Shown here one piece after another: positions 8,321 through 18,111 of a stretch of 64,000 bases of DNA. Below the pieces are notes generated by a model. That model ran no database searches. It was given only the letters and a program-made list of their open reading frames with translations, and was not told where the DNA came from. The stretch's first letter is position 1; every line of letters begins with the position of its first letter. Where the stretch lies: positions 4,455 to 68,454 of the forward strand of contig JAADIO010000046.1 of NCBI GenBank assembly GCA_013151235.1. Reading direction: 5' to 3'. Made by a program: the position numbers and the translations under genes. The stretch comes from Deltaproteobacteria bacterium. GTDB lineage: Bacteria > CG2-30-53-67.

Positions 8321-10705
8321 ATGTGGAGATCTTTCCGCCCGTTTCAAGACGGTCTTGTCCGCAGAATTTTTCTTCTCTGGATTGCCTGCGTCGTTTGCCT
8401 GGTTTCAACAGACCTCCGGGCCGAATCCCGGAAGGAAGGGGAACGGGTTGCCATCGATGCCGACAGTTTCCATTTCGACCAGGAACGGAAACTTTTCGTT
8501 GCCCTCGGGAATGTGCATTTTCAAAGTGGTTCCATGAACATGACCTGCGATTATGCCGAATACTCCGATGAGACCGGGGAGTATACCGCTGTGGGAAATG
8601 TTGTTTTCAAGGATGACGAGGGGACGGTCCTCTGTGAACGTGTGGAAGGAAATGTCCTGACCCATCAGGCGAAGTTCTACCGGGCTGTTCTCGACAATGT
8701 GGTCAAGGAATATCTCCTCAAGGGGGACCGGATCGACAAGGTGGGTGAGGAGACTTATCGGGTGACAAAAGGTTCCATCTCGGAGTGCGGGAAGACGCAT
8801 CCCCTCTGGGAGATCGGCGGGCGTCACATGCTGATTGAGAAGGGGGAGTACGTCCGGGTGAAACATATGACACTCCGGATCGGCGGGGTTCCTCTCTTTT
8901 ATTCTCCCTATTTCCTCTATCCGCTCAAGACCACCCGGCAAAGCGGTTTTCTGCCTCCCCTCATCGGCGAGGGGGGACGAAATGGTTCCTCGGTGAAACT
9001 CGATTATTTTCAGGCCATCGACACGAACCGGGATGCGACCCTGACGTATGAGTATCTTGCCGACAACGGCAACCGGTTCGGACTCGAGTATCGCTATGCC
9101 CTTTCTCAAAAGATCCGGGGGGCCTTCTTCGGCAGATATATTCACGACCGGAACGCCGACCGGGAGGGGAGCCGGATCGGGATGAACGAGGACCGCTGGG
9201 AGACGGGATGGACGCACTACCATAATCTTGATGACCGTCTGTACGGCGGGATTTTTATGGATGTTTTCAGCGATGGTTTCTACCCGAGTGATTTTTCCCC
9301 TTCCTCCGAGGCGCGGGTGCGGAACAACGGTCAGTCGGACCTGACGGTGGTGAGACGGTGGGACGGGGCGAACGCTACGGCCGATTTCCGTTACTACCAG
9401 GAGTTGGGGACCCGTCACAAAACCACCTCACTGCAGAGCCTGCCGGAACTCCGTTATGACATTCCCGCACGCCGGGCGGGCCGGTCCAACTGGTTTTATT
9501 CCCTTGATACGAGTTTTATAAACTTCTATCGAAAGGACGGCTATCATACCGTTTTGAGCGATCGGATTTCATCGGATACTGAGACCCTCCAGCCGGTGAC
9601 CTCCGATCAGAAGGCCAACCTGAAGATCCTGAAAAGTTCCGGTTTCGAAGATGCAACGGCTCTTCGGTATCAAGGGCTGAAGGGGGGGCGCCTGCACCTT
9701 GACCCAACCCTTTCGCTTCCCCTTGACCTGGCCTCTTTTGCCGTTTTGACCTCCTCCGTGGGGTATCAGGAGAATCTCTACAATCGGGGGGTGGCCAAGG
9801 ATCATGCGGTTGATGAGGGAGTTCTCCATGCCCGGTTTGATCTTGATTCCCGCTTTTATCATGATTTTTCCTGGGGACGTACCGGGACCCTGCGGCATAT
9901 CGTCGAACCGAAGATCTCCTATCTCTATCGACCGGAGAAGGGGGCGGCCGATATCCCCGTCTATGATGAACTCGATCGGATCGACCCGGTGAATGAAATT
10001 CATTTTTCTCTTTTCAATCGACTCCTGACGAGCCGGGAACCCGATCGAAAGAATGGAAAAGTTGAAGGGGACCCACCGGCCGACCGGCGGGAGATTGCGA
10101 CACTGAAACTCGATGCCCTCTATAATCGCAGGCGGAGAGCGGATCGTTTGCAGACGCTGACGGGGGAATTCAATCTCAATCTTTCCGATTTGTACTATCT
10201 GGAGATCAACTCGATCTATGACTTCCCGGAACATGAGTTTGCGAGTCTGAATCTTGACTTCAAGTTTCATCTGCGGGATCTTTTTTCGCTGCAGGTGGGG
10301 CGCCGCTTCACGCGGCGGATCCCTATTGATACGAACCGCCCCACGGGAGGGGGGAGACTTCGGACGGTCGGCGGAAACGATGTGCTGTCCGGGTTGAAGA
10401 ACGACGGGATTTCTTTCTGGACGGCGCATATGAACTGGACGCCGACGAAGGCTGTTTCCATGGGGTTGTCGGGGTATTTTAATGCACGGGAGAAGACCGG
10501 CGACGACACTTCCTTTCATCTTAGTTACGAAAAGAAGTGCTGGGGGCTCTCTCTTTCCGTCGATCGCTTTGACGATACGATCTTCAATGATCATACCGGC
10601 AAATACGAGATCAACCGTGTCAACGAGGTGTATCTTTATTTTACGATCAAGTCCGTCCGTCTGAAATTCTATGAAAATATCGCAGGAATTGGTAAAGTCC
10701 TGTGA
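8321..10705 (+). CDS. lptD: LPS-assembly outer-membrane protein LptD
   Basis: Outer-membrane barrel that inserts lipopolysaccharide into the outer leaflet with LptE. The 794-residue product starts with a signal peptide (basic FRPFQDGLVRR, then a hydrophobic stretch ending near residue 33), followed by an OstA/LptA-like jellyroll (about 40-200: IDADSFHFDQ, GNVHFQSG, GNVVFKDDEG) and a long C-terminal barrel rich in alternating aromatic residues (YFQAIDTNRDATLTYEY and similar). ATG 8321 is chosen because AGGAGG lies at 8300-8305 and the signal peptide begins there. It follows folC by 7 nt. Its presence implies an LPS-bearing outer membrane. Confidence 0.93.
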   Translation: MWRSFRPFQDGLVRRIFLLWIACVVCLVSTDLRAESRKEGERVAIDADSFHFDQERKLFVALGNVHFQSGSMNMTCDYAEYSDETGEYTAVGNVVFKDDEGTVLCERVEGNVLTHQAKFYRAVLDNVVKEYLLKGDRIDKVGEETYRVTKGSISECGKTHPLWEIGGRHMLIEKGEYVRVKHMTLRIGGVPLFYSPYFLYPLKTTRQSGFLPPLIGEGGRNGSSVKLDYFQAIDTNRDATLTYEYLADNGNRFGLEYRYALSQKIRGAFFGRYIHDRNADREGSRIGMNEDRWETGWTHYHNLDDRLYGGIFMDVFSDGFYPSDFSPSSEARVRNNGQSDLTVVRRWDGANATADFRYYQELGTRHKTTSLQSLPELRYDIPARRAGRSNWFYSLDTSFINFYRKDGYHTVLSDRISSDTETLQPVTSDQKANLKILKSSGFEDATALRYQGLKGGRLHLDPTLSLPLDLASFAVLTSSVGYQENLYNRGVAKDHAVDEGVLHARFDLDSRFYHDFSWGRTGTLRHIVEPKISYLYRPEKGAADIPVYDELDRIDPVNEIHFSLFNRLLTSREPDRKNGKVEGDPPADRREIATLKLDALYNRRRRADRLQTLTGEFNLNLSDLYYLEINSIYDFPEHEFASLNLDFKFHLRDLFSLQVGRRFTRRIPIDTNRPTGGGRLRTVGGNDVLSGLKNDGISFWTAHMNWTPTKAVSMGLSGYFNAREKTGDDTSFHLSYEKKCWGLSLSVDRFDDTIFNDHTGKYEINRVNEVYLYFTIKSVRLKFYENIAGIGKVL

Positions 10706-10731
10706 TCCCAAAGAGTTGAGTTGGTTTTCAG

Positions 10732-10760
10732 TTGATCCGGAAGGGGAAAAAGATTATGAT
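10732..10760 (+). promoter_or_regulatory. Sigma70-type promoter before the dTDP-sugar genes
   Basis: TTGATC (10732-10737), a 17-nt spacer, then TATGAT (10755-10760). It lies in the 116-nt gap between lptD and the dTDP-glucose dehydratase gene, which begins at 10822 behind GGAAGGAG. Recognised by consensus only. Confidence 0.5.
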
Positions 10761-10821
10761 AAAGTTTGATATATTTTCCCGTCATCCGGGAGGTCCTCTG
10801 AAAATACCGGAAGGAGAATGA

Positions 10822-11841
10822 ATGTCCCGAATCGTGGTGACCGGCGGGGCCGGGTTCATCGGCAGCAATTTTATCCGTTACTGTCTTGAGACCCATCCCG
10901 ACGATGAAGTGATCAATCTGGACCGGTTGACCTATGCCGGAAACCTGCTGAGTCTTGAGGATGTTGCGGGATCTGCGCGTTACCGCTTTGTCCGGGGCGA
11001 TATCGCCGATGAGAAGATCGTCGACGAAATCTTTTCGGAGGGGGTGGACGGTGTCATTAATTTTGCGGCCGAATCCCACGTGGACCGAAGTATTGAAGAC
11101 CCGACGATTTTTATCCGGAGTAATGTCCTCGGGACCCAGACCCTGCTGAACGGGATCCGGAAGTTTTCCATTCCCCGTTATCTTCAGGTCAGCACCGATG
11201 AGGTCTACGGTTCTCTCGGTCCCACGGGAAGTTTCCGGGAAGATACTCCGCTGTCACCGAACAGTCCCTATTCCGCCGGCAAGGCCGGTGCTGATCTCCT
11301 CGTCCGGGCGCATTTCGAGACCTACGGCATGCCGGTCCTCATCACTCGCTGTTCGAATAACTACGGCCCCTACCAGTTTCCGGAGAAGTTGATCCCGCTC
11401 TTCATCATGAATGCCATGGCGGACAAGCCGCTTCCCCTTTACGGGGACGGGTTGAATGTCCGGGACTGGATCCATGTCCTGGACCACTGCCGGGGAATTG
11501 ATCAGGTCTTCCGGAAAGGGAGAGAAGGGGAAATTTATAATATCGGCGGGGGATGTGAAAAGAAGAATATTGAAATCACCCGGCTTATTCTTGAACTGCT
11601 CGGGAAACCGGAAGAGTTGATTGAATATGTGTCCGATCGTTTGGGGCACGACCGCCGCTACGCCATCGACAGCACGAAGATCCGGGAGGAATTAGGATGG
11701 GAGCCCCGATATTCCTTTGAAGAGGGGATTGCTGAAACCATTTCATGGTATCGGGAGCATCGTTCGTGGTTGAAAGAGATTGAAAGCGGACGGTACCGGG
11801 AACTGTCGGAGAAGATCGCGGAAGGTGGACTGCACCGATGA
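10822..11841 (+). CDS. rfbB: dTDP-glucose 4,6-dehydratase
   Basis: Converts dTDP-glucose to dTDP-4-keto-6-deoxyglucose for rhamnose in LPS or capsule. A 339-residue extended short-chain dehydrogenase with the NAD motif GGAGFIGSN (residues 7-15), the diagnostic STDEVYG segment and the catalytic YxxxK in SPYSAGKAGAD. The end overlaps the next gene by 4 nt. The thymidylyltransferase (rfbA) and epimerase (rfbC) of this pathway are not in the window, so they must be elsewhere if the pathway is complete. Confidence 0.95.
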   Translation: MSRIVVTGGAGFIGSNFIRYCLETHPDDEVINLDRLTYAGNLLSLEDVAGSARYRFVRGDIADEKIVDEIFSEGVDGVINFAAESHVDRSIEDPTIFIRSNVLGTQTLLNGIRKFSIPRYLQVSTDEVYGSLGPTGSFREDTPLSPNSPYSAGKAGADLLVRAHFETYGMPVLITRCSNNYGPYQFPEKLIPLFIMNAMADKPLPLYGDGLNVRDWIHVLDHCRGIDQVFRKGREGEIYNIGGGCEKKNIEITRLILELLGKPEELIEYVSDRLGHDRRYAIDSTKIREELGWEPRYSFEEGIAETISWYREHRSWLKEIESGRYRELSEKIAEGGLHR

Positions 11842-12704
11842 GACGGGTCGCTCTGATCGGGGCCGGGGGAATGCTCGGACGGGACCTGCGGAACCGGCTG
11901 GAGGGAAGCTATCTTTGTCTTCCTGTCGCAGGGCGGAAAGATCTCGACATTACCCGCCGGGAAGAAGTCCTGGAGTGGATCGGGAAGGCCCGTCCCGATC
12001 TGCTGATCAATGCAGCAGCTTATACCGATGTGGACGGTTGTGAGTCCCACCGGGAACGGGCCATGGCGGTGAACGGCGAAGCGCCGGGAAACCTGGCGGC
12101 CGGATGTGCCGAAGTCGGCGCCCGAATGATCCAGATCAGCACCGATTTTGTCTTCGACGGGACGCGGGAGGGCGCCTGTCGGGAGGAGGATCCGACGGCT
12201 CCGCTCTCGGTGTACGGTCTCTCCAAACTTTCCGGTGAGGAACATGTGGCCCGGAACCTGGAAGATCATCTGATTGTCCGGACCTCCTGGCTGTACGGCG
12301 CCGGTGGACGAAATTTTGTGGAGGCGATTCTGGCGCAGGCGGAAAAAGGGGGTCCCCTGCGTGTGGTGCGGGACCAGGTCGGGTCCCCGACCTATGTGCC
12401 GGATCTCTCCGGCGCGCTGTTGCGGCTTCTCCCGCTGGATGTCCGGGGGATTGTGCATGTTTCCAACAGCGGAAGTTGTTCCTGGTACGATTTCGCCCGG
12501 AAAATTCTGGCGCTTGCCGGTTTCCGGGATGTCCCGATCGAACCGATTCCGTCTGAGAGCCTGGATCGTCCGGCACGACGGCCGGCGAACTCCCTGCTCT
12601 CCTGTGAACGCTACCGGCGGATTACGGGGGAAGATCTCCGTTCCTGGGAAGATGGGCTGAAAAACTATCTGGATGAGAGAGGGGGAGGGGATGGATCAAA
12701 ATAA
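11838..12704 (+). CDS. rfbD: dTDP-4-dehydrorhamnose reductase
   Basis: Last step of dTDP-L-rhamnose synthesis, NAD(P)H-dependent reduction of the 4-keto group. The 288-residue protein has the N-terminal GAGGMLGRDL nucleotide motif, the DLLINAAAYTDVDGCE segment typical of RmlD and the catalytic YGLSKLSGEE (YxxxK). It is coupled to rfbB by an ATGA overlap. Together the two genes indicate rhamnose in a surface glycan, in keeping with lptD next door. Confidence 0.94.
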   Translation: MRRVALIGAGGMLGRDLRNRLEGSYLCLPVAGRKDLDITRREEVLEWIGKARPDLLINAAAYTDVDGCESHRERAMAVNGEAPGNLAAGCAEVGARMIQISTDFVFDGTREGACREEDPTAPLSVYGLSKLSGEEHVARNLEDHLIVRTSWLYGAGGRNFVEAILAQAEKGGPLRVVRDQVGSPTYVPDLSGALLRLLPLDVRGIVHVSNSGSCSWYDFARKILALAGFRDVPIEPIPSESLDRPARRPANSLLSCERYRRITGEDLRSWEDGLKNYLDERGGGDGSK

Positions 12705-13452
12705 TGAAAATGAGACTGTCATCGGGCTGCTTCCCCTGGATCTGCCGCATCTTTCACAGGGCGCCCTTCGTATGCTGGCCGCCGATCCCGGGGTGGATCC
12801 GGTTCTGCTGAAGGAGATCCTGGTCCTCGGGAAGGAGGACCCGGATACGGTTCGTTGCCTGATCCGGAATCCGGCTTTGCCGGACAGTGCTTTTGAAAAA
12901 GTGATGGAAGATTTGAATGAGGAACTCCGGCAGGAGGTGGCGTTTCGCGGGAAGTCGTTGGCCCTTTATGAAGAGGGGAGTCTTCCTTCCACGGAACGGG
13001 CGAAGAAACAAAGGGGCGTGAAAGGGGCGGACGGAAAAAAGAGTATGCAGGCCCGGATCCAGCAGTTGACCATGGGGGACAAACTGGCCTACGCGCTAAA
13101 GGGGCCGAAAGAGGCCCGGACCATCCTGGTGCGGGATCCTAACCGGGAGATTGCCCTGACCGTGGTGAAAAACCCCAAGATCACCGAAGGAGAAGTGGAA
13201 CTCTTTGCCGCCTCGACCAATGTCTGCGAGGATGTGCATCGCGAAATCGGGAAGAACCGGGAATGGTGCAAGAAATATACGATTCTCCGTGCCCTGGTGT
13301 TCAATCCGAAGACCCCCGTCGGGATCTCGCTCGAAAAACTTCCTTATATCAAAGAAAAGGACTTGCAGTTTTTATGCAAGAGCAAAAACGTTCCCAACGC
13401 GATCAGCGGCGGAGCGAAACGGCTCCTGGCCCAGAAACGAAAAAAACATTGA
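12691..13452 (+). CDS. Conserved hypothetical protein with LRV/HEAT-like repeats
   Basis: I do not recognise an assigned function. The soluble 253-residue product lacks a signal peptide or membrane segment. It has several helical repeats marked by a leucine-rich LxxNPxxP-like core: RNPALP, KNPKIT and FNPKTP, spaced through the protein like leucine-rich-repeat-variant or HEAT units. A lysine-rich linker (about 110-125) separates N- and C-terminal repeat blocks. Start 12691 follows GAGGGGGAGGGG directly; ATG 12673 upstream is an alternative and would overlap rfbD by more. It sits 7 nt before a TPR gene and two genes before a J-domain/TPR gene, so a scaffold role is plausible but unproven. Confidence 0.75.
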   Translation: MDQNNENETVIGLLPLDLPHLSQGALRMLAADPGVDPVLLKEILVLGKEDPDTVRCLIRNPALPDSAFEKVMEDLNEELRQEVAFRGKSLALYEEGSLPSTERAKKQRGVKGADGKKSMQARIQQLTMGDKLAYALKGPKEARTILVRDPNREIALTVVKNPKITEGEVELFAASTNVCEDVHREIGKNREWCKKYTILRALVFNPKTPVGISLEKLPYIKEKDLQFLCKSKNVPNAISGGAKRLLAQKRKKH

Positions 13453-13459
13453 GGGGGCT

Positions 13460-14368
13460 ATGATTTTCAGCGGATGGTTGTTACAAAGCCGGCTAAAAAA
13501 GGCCCTGGATCAGCTCAATTGCGGAATGTTCGAGACGGCCTCGCAGGAACTTCGTTTGCTCTTGAGGGAGTTCGCAAAAGAGGAGCGCGAAGTACGGGAG
13601 GTTTTGTTTTATCTTGCGGAATGTTTGATGGCGATGGGAGATGAGAAGCTGGAGAAGGAGGACTTTGCCGGTGCCCTTCGGGATTTTGAAGAAGCGGTTG
13701 CTCTGCAGGTGGAATTTCCCGATCTTTATTATCGGATCGGCCGGTGTTGTCTGGCGCTCGGGAGCGAGGATCGTGCGGAGAAAAATTTTCAAAAAGCCCT
13801 CTCCATGAATGAGCATTACCGAAATGCACGTCTCGCTCTGGCCGAGGTTCACATCCGGAAACAAAAATTTGATCTTGCCTTCCAGGCATACGAGCGAGTC
13901 TATGAACAGGGAATGGAACCGGATGAAGCCTCCTTTACCGAGGTCCGGCGGATGGCGGAATCCGGCAACGTTCAAAAGGCGGTCGATCTGCTCCGGGAAA
14001 TATTCCGGGAAAAGCCCGATCGTGTGAAGGCCCTCTTTCAACAGGGCAAACGGCATTTTCATGAACAGGATTATGCCGGTGCGATTGCCTCTTTTCGGGA
14101 GTTGATCTCCGGGCATGCCGATTTCCCGGATGTGTATAATTTTCTGGGGGTTGCCTGTTGCGGTGCCGGTGATTTCAATGAAGGGGAAAAGGCCTTTCTT
14201 CAATCCATGGAATTGAACCCTGCCTACATGGATCCCCGGTTAAATCTTGCCTTTCTCTATGAAAAAATGAACAAAAAGGAAAAAGCCGGGGAGGTTCTTG
14301 AAGGAGTCCTGAGCGTTGATCCCGGAAATGTCATTGCAAAGGAAGGATTAAAAAAGCTGCAAAAGTAG
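13460..14368 (+). CDS. Tetratricopeptide repeat protein
   Basis: A 302-residue soluble protein built of TPR helices. Clear units include [87 protein letters not shown] and [21 protein letters not shown], most with the TPR A/L/Y/G pattern. There is no catalytic domain. The start at 13460 follows GAGGGGGC. It lies between the LRV-like gene and a J-domain/TPR gene, upstream of pilMNOPQ; TPR proteins often assist pilus or secretin assembly, but a link here is inference. Confidence 0.85.
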   Translation: MIFSGWLLQSRLKKALDQLNCGMFETASQELRLLLREFAKEEREVREVLFYLAECLMAMGDEKLEKEDFAGALRDFEEAVALQVEFPDLYYRIGRCCLALGSEDRAEKNFQKALSMNEHYRNARLALAEVHIRKQKFDLAFQAYERVYEQGMEPDEASFTEVRRMAESGNVQKAVDLLREIFREKPDRVKALFQQGKRHFHEQDYAGAIASFRELISGHADFPDVYNFLGVACCGAGDFNEGEKAFLQSMELNPAYMDPRLNLAFLYEKMNKKEKAGEVLEGVLSVDPGNVIAKEGLKKLQK

Positions 14369-14385
14369 GGGAGAGACCGCTTTCC

Positions 14386-15048
14386 ATGGCAAAGGACTAT
14401 TATAAGATCTTGGGAGTAAACCCCGGCGCCGGTCCGGAAGAGATCAAGAAGGCTTTTTTTGCCCTGGCGAAGAAATATCATCCCGACAAACACCGGGACG
14501 CGGACGATGGGGATTATGCAGTCAAGTTTGCCGAAATCAATGAGGCCTATAAGGTCCTGAAAAATGGGCGTTCGAAAACGGAATATGACCGTTCATTCCA
14601 GACGGTTGGAACCCGGCGGGAAAAAACGGCCAAGGAACGCTATAAAGCGGATGAGCTCTACAAGGCGGCGCAGAAGGCGATTAAAATTAATGATGTCAAC
14701 AGCGCCATCGATCTTCTCAAGGCCGCGGTCCGGATGGAGCCGGACCGGGCGGAATTTTATTCGCTCCTTGGTCTGACCCTTTCCGAAAAACCGCGCAGGC
14801 TCCATGAAGCGCGGGAACATTGTGAAAAGGCCGTGGAGATAGAGCCCTATGATGTCCGGAACTATATCAACCTTGGGCTGGTTTACAAGAAGGCGGGGTT
14901 GAAAATTCGAGCACAGAAGCAATTTGAAAAGGTCCTTCAATGGGAACCGGAGAATCCAACAGCGAGAAAAGAACTGGGCTTGTCCAAAGAGAGGGGGGTT
15001 TTGGAGCGGATCAAACGGAGCTTGGGCAGGCTGAAAAAGGGGCGGTGA
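14386..15048 (+). CDS. J-domain protein with C-terminal TPR repeats
   Basis: A 220-residue protein with an N-terminal J domain (about residues 4-68; HPD at 32-34, DYYKILGV at the start) that would stimulate an Hsp70 ATPase. It lacks the G/F and zinc-finger regions of true DnaJ. Residues about 85-200 carry TPR units ([39 protein letters not shown]). It is probably a specialised co-chaperone that tethers clients through TPRs. It is 17 nt after the TPR gene and before the pilus operon; its Hsp70 partner could be the DnaK at 25.7 kb. Confidence 0.87.
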   Translation: MAKDYYKILGVNPGAGPEEIKKAFFALAKKYHPDKHRDADDGDYAVKFAEINEAYKVLKNGRSKTEYDRSFQTVGTRREKTAKERYKADELYKAAQKAIKINDVNSAIDLLKAAVRMEPDRAEFYSLLGLTLSEKPRRLHEAREHCEKAVEIEPYDVRNYINLGLVYKKAGLKIRAQKQFEKVLQWEPENPTARKELGLSKERGVLERIKRSLGRLKKGR

Positions 15049-15126
15049 AGGGGGAAAGTCCATTAAAATAAATGTTAAGAATAAACCGTAACAGACCGGC
15101 AAATAAGGAATTTTCAACGTTTCTTC

Positions 15127-15155
15127 TTGACAGCTATTGAGCCCTGTGTTACTTT
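15127..15155 (+). promoter_or_regulatory. Sigma70-type promoter for the pilMNOPQ operon
   Basis: A perfect TTGACA (15127-15132), a 17-nt spacer and TACTTT (15150-15155). It lies 129 nt upstream of pilM in the 235-nt gap after the J-domain gene. The long leader between the -10 box and pilM contains no obvious gene. Confidence 0.6.
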
Positions 15156-15283
15156 GGAAACTATGGGGTTGCAAATAGTACCTCTTCCGGGAAAAGGGCT
15201 GTCGATGGTGACCATCCCAAAGCAACACCTTGTTCACAACGTCTCACCTTTGAATCAAATCTTCCGGGAAAATGGAGGATAGG

Positions 15284-16348
15284 ATGTTTTTCTCAAAACC
15301 GAAACAGTTAGTCGGGCTGGATGTGGGGACCAGTGCAGTGAAGGTCTTTCAGCTCAAGGAGTCCGGCGGCGGCTATCAACTGGTCCAGTCTGATGTCTGT
15401 CCCCTTGATCCGGATGTCATTGTGGACGGCACGGTGATGGATGCCGAACGGGTGATCTCGGCGATTCAGGAAATCTTTAGTGCCAAACGGATCAAGACGA
15501 AGAACGTAGCGCTTTCCGTGTCGGGGATCTCCGTGATTGTCAAAAAGATTACTCTTCCGGAAATGACGGAGGAGGAATTAGATGAATCGATCCAGTGGGA
15601 GGCGGAGCAGTACATTCCTTTCGACATTGAAGATGTGAACATCGACTACCAGATCCTCGGGCCTGTCGGTGAGGAGGGGGCCCACCAAATGGAAGTCCTC
15701 CTGGTGGCGGTCAAGAAAGACAAGATTAATGAATATACCTCTCTCGTGGAGGAGGCCGGGTTGACGCCGGTTGTCGTGGATGTGGATGCTTTTGCCCTGG
15801 AAAATATGTATGAGATTAATTATGAGATCGACAAGAACGAAGCCGTAGCTCTGATTGATATCGGAGCGGGCCTGATGAATATTAATGTTATCCTGAACGG
15901 GATGTCGGCTTTCACCCGGGATATTTCGATCGGAGGAAATCAATTTACCGAGGCGATTCAGAAAGAATTCGGCGTCAGCTTTGAGGATGCGGAAAAGGTA
16001 AAAAAAGGGGTGGACGTCGAAGGGGTCACGTTTCAAGAAGTTGTACCGATCCTTGAGTCCGTCTCAAACGATGTGGCTTCCGAAATTCTTCGTTCCTTCG
16101 ACTTTTTCCGTGCGACGGCTTCCCGGAACAAGACCCGGATTTCCCGTGTGATGATCAGCGGCGGCTGTGCCAGGATGAAAGGCTTGAAGGATTTCCTTTC
16201 GAAACATCTGGGGATGGAGGTCGGGATTATGAATCCTTTTCAGAATATCGAGATCCTGGAAGGGAGTTTCGATTTTGACAACATTCAGGAGATCGCACCG
16301 ACGGCGGCTGTCGGGATCGGACTCGCACTGCGAAGGGTGGATGACTGA
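15284..16348 (+). CDS. pilM: Type IV pilus assembly protein PilM
   Basis: Cytoplasmic actin-like ATPase that binds the PilN tail and links the pilus alignment complex to the motor. The 354-residue protein has the phosphate-binding LVGLDVGTSAVKV near the N-terminus, ALIDIGAGLMNINV (phosphate 2) and SGGCARMKGL (adenosine) near the end. ATG 15284 lies 4 nt after GGAGG (15275-15279); ATG 15272 is a less likely start because it precedes that site. The stop overlaps the pilN start. First gene of pilMNOPQ. Confidence 0.95.
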   Translation: MFFSKPKQLVGLDVGTSAVKVFQLKESGGGYQLVQSDVCPLDPDVIVDGTVMDAERVISAIQEIFSAKRIKTKNVALSVSGISVIVKKITLPEMTEEELDESIQWEAEQYIPFDIEDVNIDYQILGPVGEEGAHQMEVLLVAVKKDKINEYTSLVEEAGLTPVVVDVDAFALENMYEINYEIDKNEAVALIDIGAGLMNINVILNGMSAFTRDISIGGNQFTEAIQKEFGVSFEDAEKVKKGVDVEGVTFQEVVPILESVSNDVASEILRSFDFFRATASRNKTRISRVMISGGCARMKGLKDFLSKHLGMEVGIMNPFQNIEILEGSFDFDNIQEIAPTAAVGIGLALRRVDD

Positions 16349-16896
16349 TGATCAAGATTAATCTTCTGCCGACCAGAAAGATACGGAAACGTTTAGGGGT
16401 GAAGCAGGAACTGATCCTCTCCGGCCTGCTCCTTCTCCTGGTCCTGATTTGTGAGACTTTGCTGTGGAATATGCAGAGTAATCATATTGAAAGATTGACC
16501 TTGCAGAAGAACCGGCAACAGCAGGAACTCAACAATCTGAAAAAAGTCGTCGCCGAGGTTGAGCAGTTCAAAAGAGACAAGAAACTCTATGAACAGAAAA
16601 TCAATATTATCAAGGACCTGGAAGCCCAGCAGAGCGGTCCGGTGCATGTACTTGATGAACTGAGTCTGGATGTTCCGGATAAACTCTGGTTTCGTTCTTT
16701 ATCCATGAAGGGGAATCACCTGACCCTTTCCGGTTTGGCTTTTGCCAATATTTCGATTGTGGATTTCATCAACAATCTGAAAAAATCTCCTTATTTCCAG
16801 AATGTTCAACTCAAGGAGTCGAAAAGAACAAAGCAGAATAAGACGCGTGTCTATGCCTATACATTAACCGCGCGTATTTCGATTCCGAAGAAATAA
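16348..16896 (+). CDS. pilN: Type IV pilus assembly protein PilN
   Basis: Inner-membrane alignment protein. The 182-residue product begins with MIKINLLPTR, the conserved cytoplasmic peptide that docks in PilM, followed by one transmembrane helix (about 22-40), a periplasmic coiled coil (about 45-90) and a ferredoxin-like domain. It overlaps pilM by one base (TGATG) and precedes pilO by 43 nt. Confidence 0.93.
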   Translation: MIKINLLPTRKIRKRLGVKQELILSGLLLLLVLICETLLWNMQSNHIERLTLQKNRQQQELNNLKKVVAEVEQFKRDKKLYEQKINIIKDLEAQQSGPVHVLDELSLDVPDKLWFRSLSMKGNHLTLSGLAFANISIVDFINNLKKSPYFQNVQLKESKRTKQNKTRVYAYTLTARISIPKK

Positions 16897-16939
16897 TAAA
16901 TTGTCATCGGTATCTCGATAGATCAAGGGGCGGAACATT

Positions 16940-17554
16940 ATGAGTTTTGAGGCCATTGAAGGCATACCGAAACAGCAACGGGTCATTGTGATCGTGGTTC
17001 TTTTCGTGGCTGTGATCGGGCTTTTCTTCCTTTATCCTTACCGGAACAACCATAGGCATATTGAAAGCCTGAACAAAAAGATTGCGGAATTGGAACGCCA
17101 GATCGTCGTGAATAAAAGTCTGGCGGAGAAGAAGGATGAACTCCTGTCACGAAATGCGGAACTGCAGAAGCGACTTCATGAGGTCCAGCAGAAGTTCCCG
17201 ACCTCCAGTGAAGTGACGGACCTGTTACGGCAGGTTTCCATCCTGGGACAGCAATCCGGACTCGATTTTCGGTTATGGAAACCAAGGGCCAAGGTCAAGA
17301 GCCCGTCCAATCTCTATTATGAAATCCCGGTGGAAATAGAGGTCGTGGGGGGATATCATGAGGTGGGTGTCTTTTTTGACCGGGTGAGCAAACTCCCCCG
17401 TATCGTGAATATTACGGATCTCTCCATGTCTTCCAGGGGCTCCCGGAGCGGACATGCGTCAGGGGGGATTGTGACGCGCTGTATTGCAAAGACCTTCAGC
17501 GCTATGAGTGAGAAAGAGATGCAATCGGCGGCCCGGGGACACCGTAAAAAATAA
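16940..17554 (+). CDS. pilO: Type IV pilus assembly protein PilO
   Basis: Partner of PilN in the inner-membrane alignment complex. The 204-residue protein has a short cytoplasmic N-terminus, one membrane helix (about 15-33), a periplasmic coiled coil (about 40-95, HIESLNKKIAELERQIVVNKS) and a C-terminal ferredoxin-like domain containing IPVEIEVVGGYHEVGVFFDRVSKL, the usual PilO signature. AGGGG precedes the ATG. Confidence 0.93.
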   Translation: MSFEAIEGIPKQQRVIVIVVLFVAVIGLFFLYPYRNNHRHIESLNKKIAELERQIVVNKSLAEKKDELLSRNAELQKRLHEVQQKFPTSSEVTDLLRQVSILGQQSGLDFRLWKPRAKVKSPSNLYYEIPVEIEVVGGYHEVGVFFDRVSKLPRIVNITDLSMSSRGSRSGHASGGIVTRCIAKTFSAMSEKEMQSAARGHRKK

Positions 17555-17598
17555 CATGATAATTTTTCGTTAACCCCGGGCAGGAGGCAGGATCTTTT

Positions 17599-18111
17599 AT
17601 GGATCGACATCGTAACCAGTGGAAATTTGTCGGGTTGTGTTTTGCGATGATGTTCTTCACGGCGGCTGTGACTTCTGCCCGGTCCCCGAAACCGATGGAA
17701 CACATTGAATTGGGGGCGGAAGGAAAATCGATCCAGAATGCGGATAAGACCCCGGAGGAGTATACCTATATTCCGGGTGAGCGACGGGATCCCTTTGTTT
17801 CGCTTCTGCGGAGAGGGGAACAGAAAAACAACACAGAGGATGAGCTGACACCGTTGCAGCGAGTTGAGATCTCCGATCTCCATCTGGTGGGGATCGTGGA
17901 GGACCCGGAGGGGAATAAGGCCCTGGTGCAAACTCCGGATGGCAGGGGGTACACATTACGTGTGGGTCTTCGTGTCGGGAAACATGACGGCACGGTCAAA
18001 CGGATTCTGGACGACAAGGTAATTATTCAAGAGAAAAAGGCCGACATCTTAGGACAAATTACTGTCTCCAAAGAGATTCTGGAACTTAAAAAAGAGGAGG
18101 GAAATCGATGA
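17599..18111 (+). CDS. pilP: Type IV pilus assembly protein PilP
   Basis: Periplasmic connector between PilN/PilO and the secretin PilQ. The 170-residue product has an N-terminal hydrophobic signal (about 10-27), a flexible segment carrying YIPGERRDPFVSLL and a C-terminal beta-sandwich (VEISDLHLVGIVEDPEGNKALVQTPDGRGYTL). No lipobox cysteine is visible, so it is secreted or membrane-anchored rather than a lipoprotein as in some species. AGGAGG lies upstream; the stop overlaps the pilQ start (ATGA). Confidence 0.9.
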   Translation: MDRHRNQWKFVGLCFAMMFFTAAVTSARSPKPMEHIELGAEGKSIQNADKTPEEYTYIPGERRDPFVSLLRRGEQKNNTEDELTPLQRVEISDLHLVGIVEDPEGNKALVQTPDGRGYTLRVGLRVGKHDGTVKRILDDKVIIQEKKADILGQITVSKEILELKKEEGNR

